In this document: piece by piece, positions 1 to 8,347 of the stretch
Position numbering within the stretch: position 1 is the stretch's first letter
Layout of the letters: each line of letters opens with the position of its first letter
Source: Hathewaya proteolytica DSM 3090
GTDB taxonomy: Bacteria; Bacillota; Clostridia; Clostridiales; Clostridiaceae
Assembly (NCBI RefSeq): GCF_900142225.1
Contig: NZ_FRAD01000016.1
Span: forward strand, 9,554-73,553
Reading direction: 5' to 3'
Length of the DNA: 64,000 nt
Program-made: the position numbers and the translations under genes
The notes under the pieces: model-generated
Told to the model about the DNA's origin: nothing
What the model saw: the letters and a program-made list of their open reading frames with translations, nothing else
The model's database searches: none

Positions 1-606
1 AGTAATGAGAAAGTAGTTCAATAACATATTCACAAGATTAGATACAACATTTATTTTCATGGATATCTTCGTATTGCCACACCCACGCTGTGCACCATTT
101 ATACAGAAAGTAATTACATTGAAAGGAATACCAACCATTAATATTTCAAAATATGCTACAGCACTATCTACTATTTCATTGTTAGCACCGGCAAAAACAA
201 GCAATGGTCTTGCATAAACTGCACCTAGGGTAGCTATAATTATGGAGAGAAGTATACATATAGTTATGATTTGATTCAAAATGCTGTTAGCTTCCTTCTG
301 ATTATTTTGCCCTTTTCGCCTGGCTATTACTGATGTTAATCCCACGTTTAAAGCCATAAAAACTGACAATATAATCATCCTGGGCTGGCCCGTAATTCCA
401 ACCGCGGCAATGGCACCTGAACCTAAACTGCTAACCATTATGGTGTCCACCATAGATATTAATGCCACTAACACCGCGTCTGCAACAGAGGGTGCTGATA
501 TATTTAACACCTCTTTGTATACTTCAGCAGTACTGGGTAATTCTCCTTTTTTCTTCACTTTTCTCATAAGATATTCCACTGAAAAAAGTTTGTATAGTGA
601 ATTCAT
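1..606 (-). CDS. MATE family efflux transporter, N-terminal part (runs off the window)
   Basis: An open frame of 202 codons begins at the ATG at 606 and continues through the left edge without a stop. The N-terminus has a short basic lead, then the MATE signature region (ISAPSVADAVLVALISMVDT, then IMVSSLG) and repeated hydrophobic helices including NVGLTSVIARRKGQ, typical of Na+ or H+ driven multidrug/toxin exporters in the plasma membrane. A GGAGAG ribosome site lies just after the aroE stop, and the gap to aroE is only 11 bases, so it is probably cotranscribed with aroE and the gene before it. The substrate cannot be told. Only the N-terminal part is visible. Confidence 0.9.
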   Translation of the reverse strand, partial: MNSLYKLFSVEYLMRKVKKKGELPSTAEVYKEVLNISAPSVADAVLVALISMVDTIMVSSLGSGAIAAVGITGQPRMIILSVFMALNVGLTSVIARRKGQNNQKEANSILNQIITICILLSIIIATLGAVYARPLLVFAGANNEIVDSAVAYFEILMVGIPFNVITFCINGAQRGCGNTKISMKINVVSNLVNMLLNYFLIT

Positions 607-617
607 ATGCACTCTCC

Positions 618-1421
618 TTATCTTAAACTGTCAGTTATTTTCTCAGTAACATTTTGTGGTATAGATATGTTATTCCATATTTCCTGGGACTTTACTGCTT
701 GGGCAACTAGCATGTACATCCCATCAGCTACATTAAGTCCAAGTTCCTTTGCATCTTTTAAAAAAACTGTTTCCCTAGGATTGTATATAATGTCAACTGC
801 GCTTCCAAAGTTTTTTAAGACACATTTTTCCACTGGAGAATTGCCTATTTTAGGGTACATACCCACTGGTGTACAGTTGATTATTAGTGAACTATCTGAA
901 ATTTCTTCAAGTTCTTTATAAGTTACCACCTGCAGATCAGGGTACTTTTCTTTTGCCACAGCTTTGTCTGTACTTACTAAGGTGATATCTTTTGCACCAT
1001 TATCCACTAAATACTGCACAATAGCTCTAGATGCCCCACCGGTGCCAAGTACTACAGCTTTTTCATTATTACACCTTATGTGATTTTTCTGCAATGCCAT
1101 ACCAAAACCATAATAATCTGTATTGTAACCGCAAGCTTTTCCATTATTGAAGGCTATCACATTGACAGCACCTATTTTCTTTGCTTCATGGCTTATTTCA
1201 TCAAGAAAATCCATGATACTGATTTTATGTGGTATAGTTACATTACACCCTTTATAATTAAGACTTTTCAGCTTTTTTACCATATCCTCCAATTCGTTTT
1301 CTTGTAACTCAAATAATTCATAACTCCCCTGCATATTCATGATTTCAAAAATTTTTTTGTGAATTTCAGGCGAATATGAATGGATAAGTTTCCCACCCAT
1401 TAGCCCGTACAAATTGTTCAA
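618..1421 (-). CDS. aroE: Shikimate dehydrogenase (NADP+)
   Basis: This enzyme reduces 3-dehydroshikimate to shikimate, step four of the shikimate pathway, in the cytoplasm. The 267-residue length is normal. Visible motifs are the substrate-binding SYSPEIHKKIF near residue 15, the catalytic-lysine motif NVTIPHK at 60-66, and the nucleotide loop GTGGASRAIV near 126. The start is a TTG whose bases overlap the TGA stop of the upstream gene (TTGA), with GGAGGAG placed ten bases upstream inside that gene. Translation is therefore probably coupled to the isoprenoid-fold protein. It is separated from the main aro operon by a hairpin and an apparent promoter. Confidence 0.96.
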   Translation of the reverse strand: MNNLYGLMGGKLIHSYSPEIHKKIFEIMNMQGSYELFELQENELEDMVKKLKSLNYKGCNVTIPHKISIMDFLDEISHEAKKIGAVNVIAFNNGKACGYNTDYYGFGMALQKNHIRCNNEKAVVLGTGGASRAIVQYLVDNGAKDITLVSTDKAVAKEKYPDLQVVTYKELEEISDSSLIINCTPVGMYPKIGNSPVEKCVLKNFGSAVDIIYNPRETVFLKDAKELGLNVADGMYMLVAQAVKSQEIWNNISIPQNVTEKITDSLR

Positions 1422-2671
1422 AATATCAACTCCTCCATTTTTCTTTTTCCTATTTTTCTTCTTAATCTTCTAATGTTGAGATTTATTTTTACATTAAAGG
1501 TTTTAAGATAAAGAACATTGTATGTAAAACACCTCATAATTTTCTTCATATACTGCTCAGAATAATTCATTTTGCTTTTAAAGGCCGCAAAAATTATTAG
1601 TCCATATATTTTTTCTTCCATTACATAATAAATCCACTTATATTCTTCATCTGTTATAGCTAAAATATTGTGGAAGGTGTTTCTAGTATAATTAAATAGA
1701 TTATTGGTGAAATCATCTAAAAACCCATTGCTAGCAACCTTTGTAACAAGAGTATAATGCCCATTTTTTTCATCTTCCTGGATGTCCTGTATATCATCGC
1801 ATATTTGAAGCAATACTCCAAAATTATATAAAAACTTGGCCTCTTCAATATCCACATTACCTCTTACAAGGTAACCATGCATTAGTACAGATATACCCCC
1901 CTTTTCAATAGACAACTCCAACAATTCTTTTTCATTGAGATTTAGACTTCCCTCCTGTTGAAAGAGACTGTTTTGCTGGGCTATTTGCATACTTATCATG
2001 GCATGATAAATATGGGGAAATTCATTTCTTGGGTATTCCTCTTCAATAAGTTTAATAAGATGGAAAACATACTGAATTTCTTTTATACAACCTTCCGTGT
2101 TTACTCCTTTAAGCCTATTATACACAGCATGGTTAAAATTCCTCTTGTCTTCCTTTGAAATATTGGCGTTGTCAAGGTAGTTATCGGTACAGGGATATAA
2201 CATACTATAGGCAAAAATAGAGTTTGTAAGCTGAATTTTATTAAAAGTTACAAACTGATACACTAACATTGCCCATACATTTCTCAAAGCCTGAAAAATA
2301 GCTTCATTGGAGATATCTACCATGAAAATTTTAGCTCTGTGGACAAATTCCTTTGTAGCTAAGTACATACCACTTATAAAGATCTTCATTTTATCTTCTT
2401 TTACTTTGCAAAGTGGCACAGTTTCTACAAACCATTTTCCAAAGAGCTGTTGAATCTCCTCTTGCTTAGAATTTAAGACATCCTCGCTCTGAGACATACC
2501 CTCCAATATGGAAAAAAACTCACGGGTGTACTTATCCATTCTAAAACCATTTTTTGCTTTTCCAATGTAACTTCTCTCCTCTAGAAAAGAAGGATATTGG
2601 CTAGTTGTATTCATCCACTGCTCATATGATAATATTTTCATCGTCTTTATATAGTTCTCTACTTTTTTCAT
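1418..2671 (-). CDS. Divergent class I isoprenoid-synthase-fold protein
   Basis: The 417-residue, mostly helical protein has no signal peptide. Two aspartate-rich motifs are placed as in trans-prenyltransferases: TDNYLDN (D163 and D167) and CDDIQDIQED (D292, D293, D296), the second preceded by a hydrophobic helix (FGVLLQI). In this superfamily these motifs bind Mg2+ and a prenyl diphosphate. The first motif is degenerate (DNYLD instead of DDxxD), and the protein is longer than ordinary polyprenyl synthases (about 300 residues). The start is supported by GAGGAA six bases upstream. It overlaps aroE by four bases. The substrate is unknown; it could be a terpene synthase-like or prenyltransferase-like enzyme, or a non-catalytic relative. 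Confidence 0.6.
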   Translation of the reverse strand: MKKVENYIKTMKILSYEQWMNTTSQYPSFLEERSYIGKAKNGFRMDKYTREFFSILEGMSQSEDVLNSKQEEIQQLFGKWFVETVPLCKVKEDKMKIFISGMYLATKEFVHRAKIFMVDISNEAIFQALRNVWAMLVYQFVTFNKIQLTNSIFAYSMLYPCTDNYLDNANISKEDKRNFNHAVYNRLKGVNTEGCIKEIQYVFHLIKLIEEEYPRNEFPHIYHAMISMQIAQQNSLFQQEGSLNLNEKELLELSIEKGGISVLMHGYLVRGNVDIEEAKFLYNFGVLLQICDDIQDIQEDEKNGHYTLVTKVASNGFLDDFTNNLFNYTRNTFHNILAITDEEYKWIYYVMEEKIYGLIIFAAFKSKMNYSEQYMKKIMRCFTYNVLYLKTFNVKINLNIRRLRRKIGKRKMEELIF

Positions 2672-2703
2672 GTATATTCCTCAATTCATACAATATCTAT
2701 TTA

Positions 2704-2709
2704 ATTATA
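2704..2709 (-). promoter_or_regulatory. Possible -10 element ahead of the isoprenoid-fold gene
   Basis: A perfect TATAAT reads on the minus strand about 33 bases before the gene start. The matching -35 region (TAGCCA) is poor. Together with the hairpin at 2764-2798 it suggests that the isoprenoid-fold gene, aroE and the MATE gene form their own transcription unit. Confidence 0.35.
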
Positions 2710-2763
2710 CTCCGAAGTGCATATTTTGGCTATGCAGCAGCCAGTGGAAATTACCGTAAATTT

Positions 2764-2800
2764 AAAGGGAAGACCACTTTACATGATGACTTCCCTTTTT
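2764..2800. terminator. Hairpin between methyltransferase and isoprenoid-fold genes
   Basis: A perfect 9-bp inverted repeat (AAAGGGAAG at 2764-2772, CTTCCCTTT at 2790-2798) lies just after the methyltransferase stop. The T-run on the minus strand is weak (TTTAAATTTA), so it is a probable but imperfect terminator of the aro operon. Confidence 0.5.
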
Positions 2801-2807
2801 ATCTATA

Positions 2808-3590
2808 TTATTTTTTTCTTCCTATGAATAATGTATGATCACTGTATCCTATAAGATCTTCTCTTTCACATACTGTAAAATGATATTTTAACCATGCATT
2901 AAACATTTCTTCTGACCACTCGTCCACCATGTCACGGCGATAATTAGTAAGTCCGTCTGTGGCTATCATATGAAGTTTTTCCACTGAATACTGGCTGAAT
3001 AATTTTTTTATATCCTCCATAGTCCACATTTCAAAAATTTGATCTGGATTGCTTGCACATTGGAAATCCTCCGATACTACCTTCTCTTTCATGGCATCTA
3101 AAATATTGCCCTTCATAAATCCCCAATTAAATATAGTAGAGTCATTCATAGTAAATGCCGCATAAATTAGCCCACCTTTTTTAGTAACACGCAACGCCTC
3201 GCTTATGGCAGCTTTTTTATCTTCCTCAGTAAATAAGTGGTACATAGGACCTAGCACCAACGTCATATCAAACATGTTATCTTCATACATACTTAGATTG
3301 CATGCATTACCCTGGTGCACATTAACTGTCATATCATCTTTTATTTTACTTTGAAATACACTGATATTATGTGGCATTAATTCCACAGCTTCCACTTTAA
3401 ATCCTTTATCAGCATAATGAAGAGAATACCTACCAGTTCCAGCCCCAATCTCTAATATTTTCATGTCTTCTTTCAAATATTTATCTATATACCTAAGAGT
3501 TGTGAGAAATTCAACTTTTCCATGCTGCGAAAGTAATCTATTTTCCTCATCGTAGTTGTCATAGTAATCTTTTAAATATTTATTTTCCAT
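2808..3590 (-). CDS. Class I SAM-dependent methyltransferase
   Basis: The 260-residue protein has the SAM-binding motif I ILEIGAGTGRYSLHYA near residues 45-60, an acidic residue at the end of strand 2 (VEAVEL), and motif II-like FDMTLVLGPMYHLF, followed by EALRVTKKGGLIY. This is the Rossmann-like class I methyltransferase fold; the methyl acceptor cannot be inferred. The start follows AGGGGGA. It begins 28 bases after the chorismate mutase stop with no terminator between, so it is the apparent last gene of the T-box controlled aro operon. That position is unusual, since no aromatic-pathway step here needs a methyltransferase. Confidence 0.85.
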   Translation of the reverse strand: MENKYLKDYYDNYDEENRLLSQHGKVEFLTTLRYIDKYLKEDMKILEIGAGTGRYSLHYADKGFKVEAVELMPHNISVFQSKIKDDMTVNVHQGNACNLSMYEDNMFDMTLVLGPMYHLFTEEDKKAAISEALRVTKKGGLIYAAFTMNDSTIFNWGFMKGNILDAMKEKVVSEDFQCASNPDQIFEMWTMEDIKKLFSQYSVEKLHMIATDGLTNYRRDMVDEWSEEMFNAWLKYHFTVCEREDLIGYSDHTLFIGRKK

Positions 3591-3618
3591 ATAGCATCCC
3601 CCTAATGTGTTAATTTAT

Positions 3619-3912
3619 TTACCCTAGACTCTTTTCTTTAAAAACCTCTTTTTTTTGTATTTTTTTGCTTACCTCCATTATATCTATACAAATTTCCTCT
3701 ATATATTCATCATAGCTTCTATCCTTTAAATAACCTTTATACTTATCTATTACTTTTTGCTCCCGTTCTTCGTCAAAGACAGGCATATCATGAGAAAGTT
3801 TATACTCTCCCACTTCAGTAACTAATTTAAATCTCTTTTCCATAAGTTCAACTATAGTTTTATCTATATTATCAATTTCATTCCTTATGATATCTAAACT
3901 CTGTCCTTCCAT
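3619..3912 (-). CDS. Chorismate mutase, AroQ class (monofunctional)
   Basis: This enzyme converts chorismate to prephenate. The 97-residue, all-helical protein matches the AroQ fold: IRNEIDNIDKTIVELMEKRF with catalytic-type Arg and Lys positions, VGEYKL, VFDEEREQKVI, and a C-terminal helix. It is monofunctional, whereas many bacteria fuse this domain to prephenate dehydratase or DAHP synthase. Its start (after AAGGGGAA) lies 19 bases inside the end of aroC, which indicates translational coupling. No prephenate dehydratase gene (pheA) is in the window. Confidence 0.92.
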   Translation of the reverse strand: MEGQSLDIIRNEIDNIDKTIVELMEKRFKLVTEVGEYKLSHDMPVFDEEREQKVIDKYKGYLKDRSYDEYIEEICIDIMEVSKKIQKKEVFKEKSLG

Positions 3913-5042
3913 GTAATTTCCCCTTCTCTTTCAAGTATCATATCAAGAATTGTCAATGAAGCTGCACTTTCAATAACAGGTATAGCCCTTGGAACTATGC
4001 ATGGATCATGTCTTCCTTCTATTACTAGTTCCGTATTCTCCATGGTTTCTATATTCACTGTATGTTGCAACTTTGCAATGGAAGGTGTTGGTTTTATAGC
4101 TACTCTAAACACTAAAGGCATACCACTAGTTATCCCGCCCAAAATACCACCATTGTTATTGCTAGTAGTCTTTATTCCTTTATTATTCTCATGTTTTTCC
4201 ACTGTGAATTCGTCATTAGCCTTTGAACCCCTCATGGAGCTTATCTCAAAACCACTGCCAAATTCTATGCCCTTTACAGCTGGTATGGAAAACATCATGT
4301 GTGAAATACGGCTTTCCACTGAATCAAAAAATGGATTTCCTAAGGCTGTCATCATGTTGATAAATGCCGTTTCAACCACACCACCCACAGAATCTCCTTC
4401 TGCCCTAGCTTCCATAATAGCTTTCTCCATATGCTCACCTTTTTCTTCTTCAAGCACAGGTAAAGTCATATTTCTAAGAGTTTTCAGCAATTCGCCTGCA
4501 CTACCCTTGCCGTGGAATTTATGGTCAATGTCTAAAAGATTTTTATCCTCTGTCACATTGTAAATGCTTTTTACATGGCTTCCCACCACAATGTTAAAAT
4601 ATCTTTCAAGAATTTGCATAGCCACAGCACCTGCAAAAACCAGTGGAGCAGTTATTCTACCAGAAAAATGGCCGCCACCTCTATAATCGTTGCTTCCATT
4701 ATACTTCATATGTCCAGTGTAATCTGCATGACCTGGTCTCATGCAATCCTTTAAAATATCATAATCCTTTGATTTTGTATTTTCATTGAAAATTACAGCA
4801 CAGAGAGGGGTTCCAGTGGTTTTTCCTTGAAAAAATCCGCTGAGAACAGAAAAACTATCCCCCTCTTTTCTAGGAGTGCTCATTTTGTTATTGCCAGGAG
4901 CTCTTCTTTTCATCTCTTTCTCTATATAATCCATATCTAACTCTATGCCGCCTGGTATACCATCCACCACAATACCTATGCCTTTGCCGTGAGATTCTCC
5001 AAATATACTAAGTTTTAATTTATTCCCCCACATGGAACCCAT
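3894..5042 (-). CDS. aroC: Chorismate synthase
   Basis: This enzyme makes chorismate from 5-enolpyruvylshikimate 3-phosphate using reduced FMN. The motif IFGESHGKGIGIVVDG is at the N-terminus; the arginine-rich and glycine-rich segments RRGGGHFSGRITAP-like (YRGGGHFSGR) and GRHDPCIVPRAIPV follow in normal order. Candidate starts are GTG 5051, ATG 5048, ATG 5042 and ATG 5033. I chose 5042 because AGGCGGTGA lies at suitable spacing before it, giving 382 residues. The start overlaps the end of aroA by 23 bases, consistent with coupled translation. Confidence 0.95.
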   Translation of the reverse strand: MGSMWGNKLKLSIFGESHGKGIGIVVDGIPGGIELDMDYIEKEMKRRAPGNNKMSTPRKEGDSFSVLSGFFQGKTTGTPLCAVIFNENTKSKDYDILKDCMRPGHADYTGHMKYNGSNDYRGGGHFSGRITAPLVFAGAVAMQILERYFNIVVGSHVKSIYNVTEDKNLLDIDHKFHGKGSAGELLKTLRNMTLPVLEEEKGEHMEKAIMEARAEGDSVGGVVETAFINMMTALGNPFFDSVESRISHMMFSIPAVKGIEFGSGFEISSMRGSKANDEFTVEKHENNKGIKTTSNNNGGILGGITSGMPLVFRVAIKPTPSIAKLQHTVNIETMENTELVIEGRHDPCIVPRAIPVIESAASLTILDMILEREGEITWKDRV

Positions 5043-6315
5043 GAACATCACCGCCTAATAACATATAATCTCTCCAAAAATCAGGATAGGATTTCTCCAC
5101 GCACATATAATCCTCAAGGATTATAAATTCCTTGCATCTAGTGGCTGCCACAGCAAGTGACATAGCTATCCTGTGGTCATTCCAACTATTCACAGTAACA
5201 CCACCCTGAAGCTGTGAAACACCTTCTATAATAAGGCCCTCACTTAATTCCCTTACCTTTGCACCTAGCTTATTCATCTCAGTAGCTATGGCCTTTAGTC
5301 TATCTGATTCCTTTATTCTAAGCCTGCCTGCATTGATTATTTCAGTTTTTACACCCTGTTTTAAAGACGCCATTACGGTGAGCACTGGAACAAGATCTGG
5401 AATTTGTGATGCATCTATGATAAAATCTCCACTATTAATAGAAGCAAATTTTTCTACAATATCTTTGATTCTTCTATCACCCTGGATAGAAATTTCTTTT
5501 AGCCCTTCACAACTCACTTGATTTCCAATGTTTTGTGCCACCATAAAAAATGCCGCCTGAGAATAATCCCCCTCTACTACATACCCTTTATTATCTTTAC
5601 ATATATATTCTTGTTCTCCATCTATGATAAACTCTTTAAACTCTTTATTCTCCACACTTACACCATAAGCTTTTAGTACATCCAGTGTTAAGGCCACATA
5701 ATCCTTAGACTCTAAATTACCATTGACTTTAATAACAGATCTTCCCTTAAGTAATGGCAAAGCAAATAATAGCCCTGATATAAATTGTGAGCTAATGTTG
5801 CCCTCCACTTCAAAAGTTCCACATTTAAGTTTTCCTCTAACCTGTAAAGGAAGTTTTCCTTCATTATTTTTGTACTCTATGCCTTGCTGATTAAAAATTC
5901 TATAATAAGTATCAAGAGGTCGTTCCACTAGTTTTCCTTTGCCTGTGAATTTAAAATCACCACCTATAGCAAGGGCTATGGGAATAAGAAACCTCAAAGT
6001 AGAACCTGACTCACAGCATTCCAAAACTGTACTTTCCCTTAATTGATTATTATTTTTGTCATCACTACATAAAGCTCCGTCAATATGGCATGTATAGGTG
6101 TTTTTTTCTTCCTTCAACTGTATTTTAGCACCTAAAGCGCACATACCATCTATAGTAGCCCTGATATCCTTTGACAACACTAAATTTTTTACCATAGACT
6201 CGTGGCCACAGGAGCATAGAGCCGCTGCAATTATAGCTCTATGGCTTATACTCTTTGATGCCGGTATATTTACTGAACCCTTTAAAATATGTGGATTAAT
6301 TTTTATACTAGCCAT
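5020..6315 (-). CDS. aroA: 3-phosphoshikimate 1-carboxyvinyltransferase (EPSP synthase)
   Basis: This enzyme transfers enolpyruvate from PEP to shikimate 3-phosphate. The N-terminal IPASKSISHRAIIAAAL and the later RLRIKESDRLKAIATEMNKL and SWNDHRIAMSLAVAA motifs are the PEP/S3P-binding signatures. An upstream in-frame ATG at 6360 exists, but AGGGGG six bases before the ATG at 6315 and the aroB stop at 6326 favour 6315, giving 431 residues. It sits 10 bases after aroB and overlaps aroC. I see nothing unusual in the active-site motifs. Confidence 0.96.
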   Translation of the reverse strand: MASIKINPHILKGSVNIPASKSISHRAIIAAALCSCGHESMVKNLVLSKDIRATIDGMCALGAKIQLKEEKNTYTCHIDGALCSDDKNNNQLRESTVLECCESGSTLRFLIPIALAIGGDFKFTGKGKLVERPLDTYYRIFNQQGIEYKNNEGKLPLQVRGKLKCGTFEVEGNISSQFISGLLFALPLLKGRSVIKVNGNLESKDYVALTLDVLKAYGVSVENKEFKEFIIDGEQEYICKDNKGYVVEGDYSQAAFFMVAQNIGNQVSCEGLKEISIQGDRRIKDIVEKFASINSGDFIIDASQIPDLVPVLTVMASLKQGVKTEIINAGRLRIKESDRLKAIATEMNKLGAKVRELSEGLIIEGVSQLQGGVTVNSWNDHRIAMSLAVAATRCKEFIILEDYMCVEKSYPDFWRDYMLLGGDVHGFHVGE

Positions 6316-6325
6316 GTTTAACCCC

Positions 6326-7390
6326 CTAGAAAATATATTTATATAATTCCTTAATATCAATATCCTTTACAAAAGAGCTTCCTATTTTGTCTAACAATAT
6401 GAGCTTTAATCTTCCACTAATATTCTTTTTGTCCACTTCAATTATTTTTCTTATTTCACTTAATTCCACCTGTGGAAGTTCCCATGGAAGACCGTATTTT
6501 TCCAATATACACTTTAGCTTATTCAATGTATTTTCTTCTGTAAGCCCTAATTTCTCGCTGCATTTTGTTATATAATACATGCCCATGGCCACAGCTTCAC
6601 CATGACTATAATTGCCATAATTATAATACTTTTCGATGCCATGTCCTATGGTATGGCCAAAATTCAATATCATCCTAAGGCCCATATCCAATTCGTCTAC
6701 TTCTACTATTTGTTTTTTTATATTACAGCACTTAAATATTATCTTACATATATGATTCATTATATCATTTTCATCATTTATCATCATCAGTTCTTCAAAC
6801 AAAGCCTCATCTTTTATGCAGGCATACTTAATAACTTCGCCCATGCCATCTATAAAATACTTCTTAGGCAGGGTTTGTAGAAGGTTAGGATCTATTAGCA
6901 CCATTTTAGGTTGGTAAAAACATCCCACAAGGTTTTTCCCTTGAGGTAAATCCACAGCCACCTTACCGCCTACACTGCTATCTACCTGTGCTAATAGTGA
7001 TGTGGGTATCTGAATAAAAGGAACTCCTCTCAAGTAAGTGGCTGCTGCAAAACCAGCTAAATCACCTACCACACCCCCACCAAAAGCTACTATCATATCA
7101 CCTCTTGTGAGTCCAAATTTAATAAACTCCTCATAAAGCTGTTGGAGCACCGGCAAGGATTTACTGCCCTCTCCGGGAACTACAGCCATTAATTTTACAT
7201 TAAAGCCTGTTGCTTCCAATAGATTTTTTAATTTTTCCCCATAAATTGCATTTAGATTTTCATCTGTCACCACAACAAGTTTCTCACCTTTGTATATGCT
7301 TCTAATGTCCACTCCGAAATTAACAAAACTACCATTGTCTACAATTATATCGTAGGACTTTTCTTTTAAGTTTACTGTTAACTTCTCCAC
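6326..7390 (-). CDS. aroB: 3-dehydroquinate synthase
   Basis: This enzyme cyclises DAHP to 3-dehydroquinate using NAD+ and a divalent metal. The 354-residue protein shows the NAD/metal core GGGVVGDLAGFAAATYLRG, PTSLLAQVDSSVGGKVAVD, and the metal-binding NFGHTIGHGIE. The start is GTG, preceded by AAAGGAGA, and overlaps the end of tyrA by 13 bases. Neither aroD (dehydroquinate dehydratase) nor aroK (shikimate kinase) follows, so those steps must be encoded elsewhere. Confidence 0.96.
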   Translation of the reverse strand: MEKLTVNLKEKSYDIIVDNGSFVNFGVDIRSIYKGEKLVVVTDENLNAIYGEKLKNLLEATGFNVKLMAVVPGEGSKSLPVLQQLYEEFIKFGLTRGDMIVAFGGGVVGDLAGFAAATYLRGVPFIQIPTSLLAQVDSSVGGKVAVDLPQGKNLVGCFYQPKMVLIDPNLLQTLPKKYFIDGMGEVIKYACIKDEALFEELMMINDENDIMNHICKIIFKCCNIKKQIVEVDELDMGLRMILNFGHTIGHGIEKYYNYGNYSHGEAVAMGMYYITKCSEKLGLTEENTLNKLKCILEKYGLPWELPQVELSEIRKIIEVDKKNISGRLKLILLDKIGSSFVKDIDIKELYKYIF

Positions 7391-8253
7391 GAATCCATCT
7401 CCTTTCGCATATCAGAACCCTTACATAGCTTTTCTTTAAGTTCCTCACACTTTTCATTTTCAATAAGATCGTATATTTCCTTCATATCATCTATAAAAAT
7501 CTTCAGTTGTTTTCCAACGTAAGTTTTATTTTCCATAAACAACTGCATCCACAGCTCACAATTTATTTTTGCAACTCGTGTTGCATCCATAAAACTGCCA
7601 CCTACACAAAGGTTATTTCCCTCCACCATATTGTTATTCATAAGTGTGCAAGCTATAATATGTGGCAATTGGCTAGTAAAGGCAACCATATTATCATGCT
7701 GTGCCGCAGTGAGTTCTATTACTTTTCCAAACCCAATTTGAAGAAGGAACTGTTTCATAAAATCACTGCTTTCATCTTTCTCCCCATCTCCAGAAACTAG
7801 AATGTACTGTGCCCCCTTAAATATGTTTTCACTAGAATTCTGAAACCCAGTAACTTCCCTTCCCGCCATTGGGTGGCCACCGATAAAGCTTAAATCCTCT
7901 CTCAATATATCACTGATTTTCTTCATTATATTGCTTTTGATACCAGCTGCATCAGTTATTATGGCTCCACTTTTAAAATAGTTCATATTGTCTTCAACGA
8001 ACTGTACCGTTTCTTTTGGGTAGGTGCATAAAATTATCAAGTCAGCTTCTCTAATAGCTGATTTTTCTTCTTCAGACCCGGCAAGAATCCCCTCATGGAT
8101 AAATCCCTGTTCTTTTGCCAAGTCCAATACATCCTTATTTACATCTATAGCCCAAATTTTATCCACATTCAAATTTGATTTAATACTTTTAGTAAAACAT
8201 CCTCCAATTAATCCAAGGCCTACAATTGCTACATTTATATTTAAATCTTTCAT
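7378..8253 (-). CDS. tyrA: Prephenate dehydrogenase
   Basis: This enzyme oxidatively decarboxylates prephenate to 4-hydroxyphenylpyruvate, committing chorismate to tyrosine. The 291-residue length fits the catalytic domain without a C-terminal ACT domain. The Rossmann motif VGLGLIGGCFTKSIK is at residues 11-25; GGHPMAGRE and FTSQLPHIIACTL contain conserved His residues. The absence of an ACT domain suggests that tyrosine feedback acts elsewhere, and the operon's T-box (predicted Tyr) can supply transcriptional control. The start follows AGGGAG. Confidence 0.93.
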   Translation of the reverse strand: MKDLNINVAIVGLGLIGGCFTKSIKSNLNVDKIWAIDVNKDVLDLAKEQGFIHEGILAGSEEEKSAIREADLIILCTYPKETVQFVEDNMNYFKSGAIITDAAGIKSNIMKKISDILREDLSFIGGHPMAGREVTGFQNSSENIFKGAQYILVSGDGEKDESSDFMKQFLLQIGFGKVIELTAAQHDNMVAFTSQLPHIIACTLMNNNMVEGNNLCVGGSFMDATRVAKINCELWMQLFMENKTYVGKQLKIFIDDMKEIYDLIENEKCEELKEKLCKGSDMRKEMDSWRS

Positions 8254-8347
8254 CTGCTACACTCCCTGTACAATTAATCTTCTTTAACACAAGACAAAAG
8301 TAACTCCCTACCATACTACGCACTACATGCTAAACATTACTATACTT

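Noticed and set aside
3997..4563. A 188-codon plus-strand reading frame opposite aroC
   Set aside because: It is the antisense shadow of chorismate synthase, with no ribosome site and no recognisable protein features.
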